From Ectobius pallidus (lineage: Eukaryota > Arthropoda > Insecta > Blattodea > Ectobiidae), in contig CAXKWD010000005.1 of the NCBI GenBank assembly GCA_964059195.1, positions 94,811,882-94,875,881 on the forward strand: a stretch of DNA of 64,000 bases, read 5' to 3'. Below the pieces are notes generated by a model. It was not told the DNA's origin. It saw nothing but the letters and a program-made list of their open reading frames with translations, and ran no database searches. The translations under genes and the position numbers were made by a program. Positions 22,855 through 32,542 of the stretch are shown one piece after another; positions within the stretch are counted from its first letter, which is position 1, and the number at the start of each line of letters is the position of its first letter.

Positions 22855-23235
22855 TTATGGTGGTATCATCAGCATACCTTTAAGATTATTGATTCTCCTT
22901 CCTCCAATTCTTATGCCTATTTCCATTATATCCATTTCTAAATTTCTCATTATATACTCTGTGTACATATTAAAGATTCTGGGTGACAAAATGCAGCCTT
23001 GCCTGACCCCTTTACCTATTGCAAACCAGTTTGTTTCTCCTTCTGTTGTTCGAACCTTTGCCTCCTGGTTTTCATACAAAGCCTTTATTAGTTCAACTAA
23101 ATGTGCTGGGATGCCCATCTTTCTCAACGTCCTCCACATGAGCTCGTGATTTACACAATCAAACACTTTAGAATAATCTAAAAATCCAATGTACATATAG
23201 TTTGTTGGAATTCCTGGGTTTCTTCCATAATCCAC
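22855..23235 (-). pseudogene. LINE A RT palm piece
   Basis: 126-residue open frame with FLDYSKVFDCVNHE (first catalytic Asp region) and GKGVRQGCILSPRIFN. The frame is lost just before the expected YADD box. Confidence 0.85.
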
Positions 23236-23379
23236 CTTAGGTTTGCAATTTGATCTCTTGTACCTCTACCCTTCCTGAACCCTGCTTGTTCAGCGGCTAG
23301 TTCCTTTTCTATGTATGGTTCCAGTCTTTTATTAATAATTTTAAGGAGAATTTTGCTTATGTGTGGGATTAGTGCAATT

Positions 23380-25207
23380 GGGTCATTCTCCAGAAAAGGG
23401 CAGATTTCAATGTTGGAAATTTTTTTAAAAAATATTTTTTATTTTGGATCATGTAATTTTTCCTTCTGCAGAGTACTACTGAGGTACTTGCCCTACTTAC
23501 CGAGTGGTATTTTGCATTAAATTAACAAGGTTAGAAAATGGCGCATTCATGGAGGTGAGAAAATAGTATAAAATAGCAATTATAATAGAAGTTATGTGAG
23601 AATTAGAATTAATTTACTGTATTAAATGTTATCATGAAAATGAACAATATTTATTACCATACAAATGGATTAACACACAAGTTTTTACTTATTTTTATCT
23701 ATGTTAAAATAGATTATCACCTTAAAATCAAAACTTCAAATCAAAACATGATAAAACTATTAGGCTATACCAGTATCTTCTTTAAACAAAAATAAAAAAT
23801 GCAGACAGTTGAATATGTCATCAATTACAACATTAATTACACCTCCATGGATAGGACTCGAGAGTAAAAGTAACGGAGGTGAGATTTTTCTCTAATTTGT
23901 CAAACAGCTTGGGAACATTTGAGGTTAGAAAATCTCAGTTCTAGAGTTTAACTTAGCATTCCTTATTATTATAATTTGTAGCAAAAGTAAATATAAAAAC
24001 ATACAACTTTACCATTGGGTGTAGGTAACGGAGGTGAGGAAGTCCAATTACCAAATCTGCATTTAGCCCTTTTACACAAACAAAACAACACTTAAAATCA
24101 CACTAACAGCTTGGCTTTATATAAATGATAAGAAAACTGCCAAAAGTTGGAGTCCAAGGAAAATAGAAAGACTACAGTGCCATATCTGTGGAAAAAATTG
24201 AACTTTTATATTGTTTCACGGAGGTGTAGAACTAGGACAGGTGTTGAATTATTCTGGTAATAGGGTCATGCAACAGTTAGGACTGGCTCAATCTTTCGGA
24301 GAGCGGCTTGGTTGACTCTGGTTCCCTGTTGCTAGGGTTTTGTAGGTGGAGTGAGCTCGCTAAGGCTGGAGGAACCTTCATCTACTTTTCCTGTTCTAAA
24401 TTTTATACTTATTTATTTACCTTCATTATGTTACATTGTCATGTAATTATGAGTTACTATTTGAATACTACATTAACAGGTATTTATCCTATTCCTAATT
24501 ATTAATTTTTATTACTAGAAGAGATCATTCAGTATTTATAACCTATTGATATAAATAATTAAACAACAGGACCTTTGTATTTGTATTTGTATTTGTATTT
24601 GTATTTTTTGTATTTTCATTTTTTATAATTTTACTTATCTGAATTATAAAACTGGTACTTAGGATATAAATTAATATAAGTCAATAATTTGCTAATATCT
24701 ATATTTTATACTCTGTAAAGAAATTTTCATATTGTACATATTTCTTCAACTTTAAGTTTATATTTGTATTTGTAATTATATTGACGTGTCCCATAACATG
24801 CATATGTTCCGATGGACTTAATAAATCAAATCAAATCAAATCAAATCAAAACCTTGGGACAAGCATGTTTAGTGCAAAAAATTGTCTTTAATTTCAGTTA
24901 TTAATGACTCATTTTTTGAGCTGTTTGTTCTTGTTACAATACTAAAATGGAATAAAAATTAAAGCCTGTTGAATTATGAAAGAATGAAAATGACAAGTCA
25001 GGCATTGGGACATGACACGGAGGTGAGATCTCACATACTGTGCCCTAAAATGCAGAAAATTGTAACTTTTGTTTAAAAAGTGGAATATGGGATCAAATAG
25101 ACCTTATTTCAATCTAACTTATCATAATAATTCATAATCCATAAGTACTTATTTTACACCAGAAAATCAACTGCGACATGAATCTGCCCTTTTCTGGAGA
25201 ATGACCC
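23380..25207. mobile_element. 1.83-kb non-autonomous TIR element inside LINE A
   Basis: The ends are 27-bp near-perfect inverted repeats starting GGGTCATTCTCCAGAAAAGG. The 4-bp AATT (23376-23379 and 25208-25211) is duplicated. Removing the element and one AATT restores the LINE RT frame across the site. No transposase is seen. The word GGAGGTG, mostly within ACGGAGGTGAGA, recurs five times in one orientation (23551, 23875, 24029, 24219, 25018). A separate retroposon tail is nested within at 24300-24849. The superfamily is not recognised. Confidence 0.88.
24300..24849 (+). mobile_element. LINE-like 3' end nested in the TIR element
   Basis: (TTGTAT)n at about 24573-24606 and a terminus CATATGTTCCGATGGACTTA running into (AATCA)n at 24826-24849, as seen in LINE 3' tails. 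The 5' limit is not visible and no RT sequence remains. Confidence 0.5.
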
Positions 25208-25685
25208 AATTGTTCTATTATTTGAACAGTCTTTAATATCACCTTTCTTTGGTAGAGGGATAAACACCGATCGTCTCCAGTCAACTGGCCAATTTTTCTT
25301 CCTCCATACAAGATTGCATTATTTTCCTTATCACTTCGTCCCCATATCCTTTACTAATTCTATTGGGATATTATCTACACCAGAAGATTTTCCTTTTTTT
25401 TTTTTTATTTGCTTTATAGCCTATTTCACTTCTTCTTCTAGGATCTCTGGTTCATCTTCGCACTTCTCTAGTATCAGTTGTGATTGTATATGTAAATGTA
25501 AATCATTCACATACAAATTCTTTGTGTATTCCTCCCACCTTCTTATAACACCTTCCTTGGTTGTAATTACTTGTCCATACTCATCTTTTACTGTTCCAGC
25601 TATTTATTTAAAATCTTTCGTCATGGTTCTTATAACGTGAAACATCTCTTTTGATCTGTGTTTGATGTTATCTTCTTCCACCTCT

Positions 25686-26036
25686 TTACATTTTTCTTGC
25701 CCGGCGTTGAAAGATCCTATTTAGTTCCCTAACTTGATTTAATTTTCCAGTCATCTTAGCATTTTTCCTATTTTCTGCCACTTTTACTGTCTCATCTGAA
25801 AGCCAGTTATTTTTTCTTTTTTTCTTTTTAGGAATGTGATGATGCGCTTCTTCTAAGATTATCTCCTTTATATTTTCCCACATTATGTGTGGATCTTCAA
25901 TGTTAACACTAGCGTCATTGAGTCTTTTTGAAACAGCTTCCCTGTAAGTAGGTGGAATCTTTCCTAAATCCAAGCTGCAGGCAACACTTTTTACCCTGCA
26001 TATCTTTTTCAATTTGACTTTAACCACTGCAGTCAA
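25686..26036 (-). pseudogene. LINE A endonuclease-RT linker piece
   Basis: 116-residue frame that follows directly on the DCGSDHELL end of the endonuclease (upstream, other frame). It contains the KKNNWLSDETVKVAENR-type block typical of RTE-like LINE linkers. Confidence 0.75.
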
Positions 26037-26220
26037 TAGTTCATGGTCACTTCCACAGTCTGCATCTAGAACTGTAGTAGCATCTTCTACTGCACTTCTC
26101 CATCTATAGTTTCCTAATACATAGTCTATCTGATTTTTATATTTAGGCTATTATCAGGAGAGGTCCAAGTGTATAAATATTTGTCTTGTTTCTGAAACAT
26201 GGTATTTGTGACATAAAGAT

Positions 26221-26499
26221 TATAATACTTACTACTATTTATAAGAAAAGTTTATATTAACACATGGAACAATGGAAATACTACCCTACTCATTATGTTA
26301 TGAAAACAAAATAACTGCTATATTATATTTGTCATAGAAACAGAAATTGTTTAATTTAATATATATATTTTTTTTTAAATACAAAAATATAGTCTTAAGT
26401 TTTAATTTTCAGGGGTCCGGATCCACTGTGGATTCTGCTTCCAACTTTTTGTGTCTCTATACTGACTTTTAAATAATTGTCATAAAGACAAACACCTGA
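26221..26499. other. Unassigned stretch left of the Copia element
   Basis: Short AT-rich sequence between the truncated LINE A 5' end and the Copia target site. Nothing recognised. Confidence 0.4.
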
Positions 26500-26504
26500 C
26501 TATA

Positions 26505-27133
26505 TGTTGCGAAAAATAGCGGAATAGCCTAGAAATACGCCATATGTATACTATGAATGATAGAACGCACATGTATGCTTGAATAATTATATTTTATTGA
26601 TACGCCCTGTGAAACTTGTAAATTTGAATCAAAAATAAATAACTGATATAAATAATCGTTCTTGCAGTCAACTTGACTTGCAGTATATAGTATATAGTTT
26701 ATACAACACTTCTTGCAAATAACACTTGCATAGATAATGTCATAATACACATAAATGTCGTGTAGTTCACAAATAACTTTCACTTCTTTCTTCATACAAA
26801 ATGTCACGTACAACATTAAGGTTCTTGCTGCTTGCTGGCTGGTTATGTCCTTCACTTACAACTTTCAATAACATTACTAACTTGCAGACTTACTAGGCAC
26901 ATCTGCCTCTTACAACTTTCAATTACTGCACTTACTGAAGGTCCATACACAACTTCTTCTTGTTCCATACTTGACTGCCTGTTCCATACTAGCTTGCCTT
27001 CTCATCACGTACACCATCCCTCTGTCTGCTTGAACACAAGTTGCCAACATGACAACTCAATACTTCCCATTGCACTTCCAATGTTGCCAACTATGACTTA
27101 CAATATGAGTTGTAAACATGATTAACCACAACA
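26505..27133 (-). repeat. Copia 3' LTR
   Basis: 629 bp, TGTTG...CAACA on the plus strand (ends TG/CA). It matches the other LTR and contains the stop codon of the gag-pol frame (27122-27124). The open frames on both strands here are shadows. Confidence 0.95.
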
Positions 27134-30100
27134 CTCCTCCTTAATCATTTTACAACGAAGATTGTTAAAGTTTTTCTTGCACAATGGTTTTGTCAGAATG
27201 TCCGCAATTTGGAAACTGCTTTCAATATGTTCCACTAGTACACCACTCGTAGACTGTCCTGTGTCTATATCTCCTCCATAATCCGAGTCTGTGTAGGCTA
27301 CAAGTGTTGTATTGCCATCAAAGTAGATTCCATATTCAATCGTTCCTTGCAGGTACTGATAAACTCGTTTTACCATCTTCCAGTGAATCATCATTGGCTT
27401 CATGCAGTAGCGACTCAAGTAGTTTACAGCAAAACTAATATCTGGTCTGGTCATCGTTGCAAGGTATAGTAGACTTCCAATGGCTTCACGATAAGGGATG
27501 CTATCTGATACAGGTTTGTCATTCATGTAGCATTCCTTCTTCGTTATCATTCCAGGTTCAATCGGTGTTGATACTGGGTTGCATTTTTCAAGATTCATCT
27601 TCTTGATTATCTTCTTTGTGTACCGGGGTTGGCTCACAAAAATTCCTCCTGGTTCAATCTTCAGTTCCATGCCAAGGTACGATATTTCTTTCTGAACTGT
27701 CTTACTGTAAGTAATTTCAAATTCCTGATTGATCTTGTTCAAAATTTTGTAGATCTCTCTTTCATCTTTGCCTGTGATTAATCCATCATCTACAAATAGT
27801 GACAATAGAATATTCTTTTCTTTGTTGTAGTAGATACAAGGGTCGTCATCTGTACTTATCAGTCCTATGCTTTCAAGATATTTTGATATTCTTTCATTCC
27901 ACTTCTTCGGAGCTTGTTTGAGTCCATAAATACTTTTCTGCAGTTTGCATACTTTACTAGATCCGTCATTGAATCCTTCTGGTTGGAACATGTAAATTTC
28001 CTCTTCCAGATGTCCATATAGAAAAGCTGCTTTGACATCGAATGGTACTAACTTCAACTTCTCAGATGCTGCATGACTTAAAATTAGTCTTATTGATGCA
28101 TGATGAGCTGCGGGGCTGAATGTATCTGTGTAGTCAATTCCTTCCTTTTGTTCAAATCCTCTAGCTACTAATCTGGCTTTGAGTTTTCCATTCGCTTTTT
28201 CTCGAAGTATCCACTTACATGACAACGGTTTTACTCCTTCTGGACAGTTGACTAGCTTCCAGGTTTTCATTTTCATCAATGAGCTATACTCTTCCTGCAT
28301 TGCACTTCTCCAGTTTTCATTTTTCAGTGCTTCCGTAGTAGATATATCTTGAACTTCACCAATTATGGCAATAGTAGTACTATTTTCTCCTTCAGAATAG
28401 TCCATGACGTAATCATCGAATCTAGCAGGTTGTTTCAATTTTCTGCGATCTCGCAGACTTCCTCTTTCTTCTATCACTGGTTCTGTTCTCTGTCTTTCTT
28501 CTGTTCTGCCTTCTTCTTCTTCTTCTTCTTCTGCTTCTTGGTTATCAGGTGAATTCATGCTGATTTCTGTACTTTGACTTTCTTTTTCTTTGTATTCATT
28601 GAAGATCACATTATCTGAGCTGATAACTTCTTGTGTGCTTGGTATGTACACTCTGTAGCATGGTGAGTTTATGTCATATCCTACAAAAATTCCTTTCTGA
28701 GATTTTCGGTCCATTTTCCTTCTCTTGAGACTTGGAATTAATACAAAACATTCACATCCAAATGCTCGTAATTTATTTATATCGATTTTGCGTCCAAACC
28801 ACAGTTCTGCAGGGGTCTTTCCTTCAACTGTGCTTGTTCCAGTCTGGTTTATGGTAAATACTGCATAATTTGCTGCTTCTGCCCAAAATCTTTTATCTAG
28901 ATTGTTCGCATGTACTGCTGAGCGAGCTGCTTCAACAATAGTCCGCATCTCTCTCTCGATTTTTCCATTCTGCTCTGGTGAGTAACTATTAGAGAATGTG
29001 TGTAGAACTCCTAGTGCTTCAAGTAATTCATTTGTTTTGAGATTCTTTATTTCCTTTCCATTATCAGACCTAAGAGTTTTTATCTTCTTTCCCAGTTGAT
29101 TTTCTACCAACTTTATATAGCTTTCTAATTTCTTTGGTGCTTCATCCTTATTTTTCATGAAGTAGATTGTTCGGAAATGAGAAAAGTCATCTTTGAATAA
29201 TAGAAAATACTTTGCTCCTCCTAACGATGGTACTTCCATTTCACACATATCCACGTGCACCAAGTCCAGTGGTTGTGTAGCTTTCTTTGGGTTTGTTGGA
29301 TGAGAAATCCTATGTTGCTTTCCATATACACATCCTTCACATATAACTCCATTCCAGTCATCTATGTACTTAATTCCTTGCTTATTCAGAATGTCTCTCA
29401 CATATTTGATATTTTGGTGTGCAAGTCTCTCATGCCATGTCCTGATGGATGTAACTAAACAGTTTTCTTCTTTCTCTCTCCTCAACATCATTTTGTAGAG
29501 ATTTCCTTCACGTTTTGCCACTGCGACGATTTGTTTACCATCTGAAGTGCTAAATTTGGATATTTCACTGTCTGCACTTTGCAAATAGCCTTTATCTAGC
29601 ATTTTTCCTACTGAGAAAAGGTTGAAATTCAGATCTGGTACATATAAAACGTCTTTTAGTTCAACTGGATACCATTTTTCACCATCAAATGCTTCCAGTT
29701 CCACATTTCCAACTGCAATACCATCTAGTTTGGATGAGTCTCCTATTACAATTGAGATGGGTTCTTCCAACTCGGTGAGATGAGTGAACCACTCTCTATT
29801 TGGAGTCATGTGCTGACTGGCTCCACAATCTTGATACCATATTTCCATCATTTCTTCCTTGTGTTGCTCGTCCAGGTCTGCTGTGTTAAGTGCGATGGTT
29901 ATAAATCCTCGACGTTCTCGTCGTTCATCTTGGCTTGCACTTTCTCTTTCGCTCTTTTCATTTCGGAATATACACTCCTTTGCGTAGTGTCCTTTCTTTC
30001 CACATTTGTTGCAGGGGTAAGTCTTCTTGCAATATGCTATGTATTTATCACATGGTTTTCCTCTGCATTCCCTGAGAATATGTCCTTTCTTTCCACACTT

Positions 30101-30808
30101 GTAACAGATCACTGATTGTTTATCTTGCTTGCTTTGTGATAACTGTCCTTGCTTTCGAGAATGTCTTACTATGAGAGAATTTTGTATGTCCTCTTGACCT
30201 TGGATTGCTTCCTTGAGTCTCTCGTCTTCGAGTCTTAATCTTCCAATCATGTTTTCCACTGTCTTATCAGATCCAGTTACATTGTCCCAAGATGTTCTGA
30301 AGTGTGCTAGTTTTGTGGGCAATATGCTTAATATTCTGGTCATGATCCAGCTTTCTTTCATGGGGTCATCATTTCTTGATAATTCTTCACTTATCATCAC
30401 AATTTCCATACAGTTCTCTGCTGCTGATTTATTTTCATCATAGACAAAGGTGAAAAATTTTCTACGTAATACTTCTAAATTAACTTCAGTCTTTGTTCCA
30501 TACAAAGTAACTAATTTATCTAACATTGCTTTTGATGTTTGACAATTAGCAATTTTTCTTGCAATGGAGCTAGACACATTTAATCCTATCATTGACTGAG
30601 CTTCAATGTCTTTTTGTAACCACTCTTTAACTTCTGCATCAGTGCGGGCACCTGAAGGCTTGGTTAAATCACCTGTTGCGACATCATATAAATCCTTTGT
30701 TCTGAGTGCTAAATTTAACTTGAAACGCCATGACACATAATTTACTACTCCATGTGAGTCCTCGCTTAACATTTCCAGATGAGATTTAACTGTATCCATG
30801 GTTGACAA
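27122..30808 (-). CDS. Copia gag-pol polyprotein, RNase H mostly deleted
   Basis: 1,228 residues, uninterrupted. Order: gag (1-230); two CCHC knuckles CYKCGKKGHILREC (235-248) and CNKCGKKGHYAKEC (266-279); protease with DCGAS at 327-331, where DSGA or DTGA is usual; integrase with H459-x4-H464 and C490-xx-C493, then D520, D582 and E618 (D35E spacing); RT with FDVKAAFLYG (923-932), YGLKQAPKKW (961-970) and FVDDG (1005-1009); RNase H start AYTDSDYGGD (1171-1180). After STSG (1186-1189) the frame passes directly to VEHIESSFQIADILTKPL, the very end of a normal copia protein, so roughly 100 residues carrying most RNase H active-site residues are absent, without loss of frame. The stop lies inside the 3' LTR. 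Confidence 0.95.
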   Translation of the reverse strand: MSTMDTVKSHLEMLSEDSHGVVNYVSWRFKLNLALRTKDLYDVATGDLTKPSGARTDAEVKEWLQKDIEAQSMIGLNVSSSIARKIANCQTSKAMLDKLVTLYGTKTEVNLEVLRRKFFTFVYDENKSAAENCMEIVMISEELSRNDDPMKESWIMTRILSILPTKLAHFRTSWDNVTGSDKTVENMIGRLRLEDERLKEAIQGQEDIQNSLIVRHSRKQGQLSQSKQDKQSVICYKCGKKGHILRECRGKPCDKYIAYCKKTYPCNKCGKKGHYAKECIFRNEKSERESASQDERRERRGFITIALNTADLDEQHKEEMMEIWYQDCGASQHMTPNREWFTHLTELEEPISIVIGDSSKLDGIAVGNVELEAFDGEKWYPVELKDVLYVPDLNFNLFSVGKMLDKGYLQSADSEISKFSTSDGKQIVAVAKREGNLYKMMLRREKEENCLVTSIRTWHERLAHQNIKYVRDILNKQGIKYIDDWNGVICEGCVYGKQHRISHPTNPKKATQPLDLVHVDMCEMEVPSLGGAKYFLLFKDDFSHFRTIYFMKNKDEAPKKLESYIKLVENQLGKKIKTLRSDNGKEIKNLKTNELLEALGVLHTFSNSYSPEQNGKIEREMRTIVEAARSAVHANNLDKRFWAEAANYAVFTINQTGTSTVEGKTPAELWFGRKIDINKLRAFGCECFVLIPSLKRRKMDRKSQKGIFVGYDINSPCYRVYIPSTQEVISSDNVIFNEYKEKESQSTEISMNSPDNQEAEEEEEEEGRTEERQRTEPVIEERGSLRDRRKLKQPARFDDYVMDYSEGENSTTIAIIGEVQDISTTEALKNENWRSAMQEEYSSLMKMKTWKLVNCPEGVKPLSCKWILREKANGKLKARLVARGFEQKEGIDYTDTFSPAAHHASIRLILSHAASEKLKLVPFDVKAAFLYGHLEEEIYMFQPEGFNDGSSKVCKLQKSIYGLKQAPKKWNERISKYLESIGLISTDDDPCIYYNKEKNILLSLFVDDGLITGKDEREIYKILNKINQEFEITYSKTVQKEISYLGMELKIEPGGIFVSQPRYTKKIIKKMNLEKCNPVSTPIEPGMITKKECYMNDKPVSDSIPYREAIGSLLYLATMTRPDISFAVNYLSRYCMKPMMIHWKMVKRVYQYLQGTIEYGIYFDGNTTLVAYTDSDYGGDIDTGQSTSGVLVEHIESSFQIADILTKPLCKKNFNNLRCKMIKEECCG
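27134..27146 (-). promoter_or_regulatory. Copia polypurine tract
   Basis: On the minus strand AAGGAGGAG directly precedes the 3' LTR, the expected site for plus-strand DNA priming. Confidence 0.75.
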
Positions 30809-31017
30809 TTTCTTTTCTTACTTTACAAATCACAAATATGACGTTGCACAAGATTAACTTCGTGTTTGCTGCTTTTATTGTGGAAATGCTGTGCTACGAT
30901 CCTAGTAGCCGTGACTGCTCGAGGTCGTTTGTAAGTCAGATTATAACAGTTTTTCACTTTAACTTTAACTTGCTTTTCACACTTTCTTTCTTCGATATTC
31001 AATTTTGCAGCAGTCCT

Positions 31018-31156
31018 GTTCATGTAGGCCGGGGCCGTTCTATTCACATAAACTGGGGCCGTTTTGTTCACGAAACTGGGCGTTGTCTGTTCACATACAC
31101 TGGGCGTGTCCTGGGCATTGTCTTTTCACATACACTGGGCGTTTCCTGGGCATTTA
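31018..31156 (-). repeat. Copia leader repeats
   Basis: Downstream of the primer site the leader (element orientation) repeats GCCCAGT followed by TATGTGAA or similar about five times, spaced about 25-40 bp. The repeats echo the GGGCCCAGT of the primer site. No coding function seen; the role is unknown. Confidence 0.6.
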
Positions 31157-31170
31157 CTGGGCCCATAACC
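31157..31170 (-). promoter_or_regulatory. Copia primer-binding site (initiator tRNA-Met, anticodon-arm type)
   Basis: The plus strand reads CTGGGCCCATAACC immediately next to the 5' LTR. This equals the anticodon-arm sequence of eukaryotic initiator tRNA-Met, so the RNA (minus strand) pairs with that internal region. Priming from a cleaved initiator tRNA is known for Drosophila copia. Confidence 0.88.
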
Positions 31171-31799
31171 TGTTGCGAAAAATAGCGGAATAGCCTAGAA
31201 ATACGCCATATGTATACTATGAATGATAGAACGCACATGTATGCTTGAATAATTATATTTTATTGATACGCCCTGTGAAACTTGTAAATTTGAATCAAAA
31301 ATAAATAACTGATATAAATAATCGTTCTTGCAGTCAACTTGACTTGCAGTATATAGTATATAGTTTATACAACACTTCTTGCAAATAACACTTGCATAGA
31401 TAATGTCATAATACACATAAATGTCGTGTAGTTCACAAATAACTTTCACTTCTTTCTTCATACAAAATGTCACGTACAACATTAAGGTTCTTGCTGCTTG
31501 CTGGCTGGTTATGTCCTTCACTTACAACTTTCAATAACATTACTAACTTGCAGACTTACTAGGCACATCTGCCTCTTACAACTTTCAATTACTGCACTTA
31601 CTGAAGGTCCATACACAACTTCTTCTTGTTCCATACTTGACTGCCTGTTCCATACTAGCTTGCCTTCTCATCACGTACACCATCCCTCTGTCTGCTTGAA
31701 CACAAGTTGCCAACATGACAACTCAATACTTCCCATTGCACTTCCAATGTTGCCAACTATGACTTACAATATGAGTTGTAAACATGATTAACCACAACA
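31171..31799 (-). repeat. Copia 5' LTR
   Basis: 629 bp. In element orientation a TATAAA (plus-strand 31364-31369) precedes an AATAAA (31259-31264) by about 100 bp, placing U3/R/U5 in the usual order. Confidence 0.93.
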
Positions 31800-31804
31800 C
31801 TATA

Positions 31805-32425
31805 ATTATTAATATCTATATGCACAATTGTGCGAACTTCTTTATTCATTCATAATTATTAAAATACATTTTTTCCTTGGCCTGAGAGCTAGGGGGCCGC
31901 GCCCCCCCCCTCTGCCACCGGGTATGGGCGCCCTTGTAGGCCTACTGATGAAAAGAATATCACGCGAACTAGGTTTGGGATTGTGTTACTGTATATTCTT
32001 TTCACTTTGACAGGGTCATTTCTTGCTCAGGGAAAGAAATTCGTATTAATAGTGTGCCAGAACAACACCAATAATACAGGCAGCCTCCGTCCTCTGTGAG
32101 TTATTTCACGTACACCGAAGGCCTTGTGCTAACGTGAAACGTGACCGACAGCATGTTAAACATTACTGTAACAATTATGGTCTATAAAAAAAATAGAGAA
32201 AAAACTACGTACACATGTGGGCTGCAATTTAATAAAGAGGAGAATACGCCACGACTGGTGGATGATGAACAGAATAATTTTCCTTCTCTCGTTTCCCTCT
32301 GTTTGGAAGGATGGCAGCTGTTCTAGTTTTCGTGATGAGATAATCAGCTGTTCCATGAGTCTGACGTCATGCGAAGGGGGAAGCCAGGCAGCATGACAGG
32401 CACGTATGCTGAACTTGGACGATCT
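31805..32425. other. Upstream flank of the HIGD1 gene
   Basis: Contains a short GC-rich piece (about 31888-31935, GGGGGCCGCGCCCCCC) of unknown origin and the sequence upstream of the promoter. No coding region is supported. Confidence 0.4.
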
Positions 32426-32462
32426 TATATAAACGATGTGCAGTCAAACTGACGTTTCATTT
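32426..32462 (+). promoter_or_regulatory. Core promoter: TATA box and initiator
   Basis: TATATAAA at 32426-32433 and TCATTT at 32457-32462, matching the arthropod initiator TCAKTY. The initiator A (32459) is 33 bp from the first T of the TATA box, the normal spacing. It lies just upstream of the probable first exon of the HIGD1-type gene. Confidence 0.6.
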
Positions 32463-32542
32463 TAGGAGGTTACAGAGAAAGCTTAAGCAGAAAGTGACAG
32501 TCTGAAGGAAGTGCTTAGATTGGACGCAAAATGGTTGTACAG
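32459..32542 (+). other. Probable 5' UTR exon 1 of the HIGD1-type gene
   Basis: From the predicted start to a donor CAG|GTAAGA at 32542/32543. It contains ATGGTTGTACAG, whose ATG has a good context (AAAATGG). Spliced to exon 2 this ATG is out of frame with the HIG1 protein, giving a 38-codon upstream frame that overlaps the true start. A second possible donor, AAAG|TAAGT-like, lies near 32659. Confidence 0.5.

Larger units (their letters stand above)
22025..26220 (-). mobile_element. Decayed LINE A (RTE-like), split by a DNA transposon
   Basis: On the minus strand, in order: the end of an endonuclease domain (about 26200-26040, with TWTSPD, then DCGSDHELL), a linker, RT domain 1 (PKKGDIKDCSNNRTIALI across the insertion site at 23379/25208), the RT palm (FLDYSKVFDCVNHE and GVRQGCILSPRIFN), and the C-terminal DYLGV-type thumb. 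The reading frame is broken in several places. The 3' end has a short TAG/TAC tail near 22030-22050. The 5' end is truncated. The clade is a judgement from motif style. Confidence 0.85.
26505..31799 (-). mobile_element. Copia (Ty1/copia) LTR retrotransposon
   Basis: 5,295 bp with 629-bp LTRs at both ends. A 5-bp target duplication CTATA flanks it (26500-26504 and 31800-31804). A tRNA-iMet-type primer site lies next to the right LTR and a purine tract next to the left LTR. It has one long gag-pol frame. I see no difference between the LTRs where I compared them, and their chance open frames translate identically, so insertion is recent. RNase H is largely deleted (see CDS), so this copy is probably not autonomous. 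Confidence 0.97.

Noticed and set aside
25314..25640. Plus-strand open frame of 108 codons
   Set aside because: It is antisense to the LINE A endonuclease-RT linker.
26529..27125. Identical open frames on both strands in each Copia LTR
   Set aside because: The LTRs match, so every frame appears twice. None has a domain.
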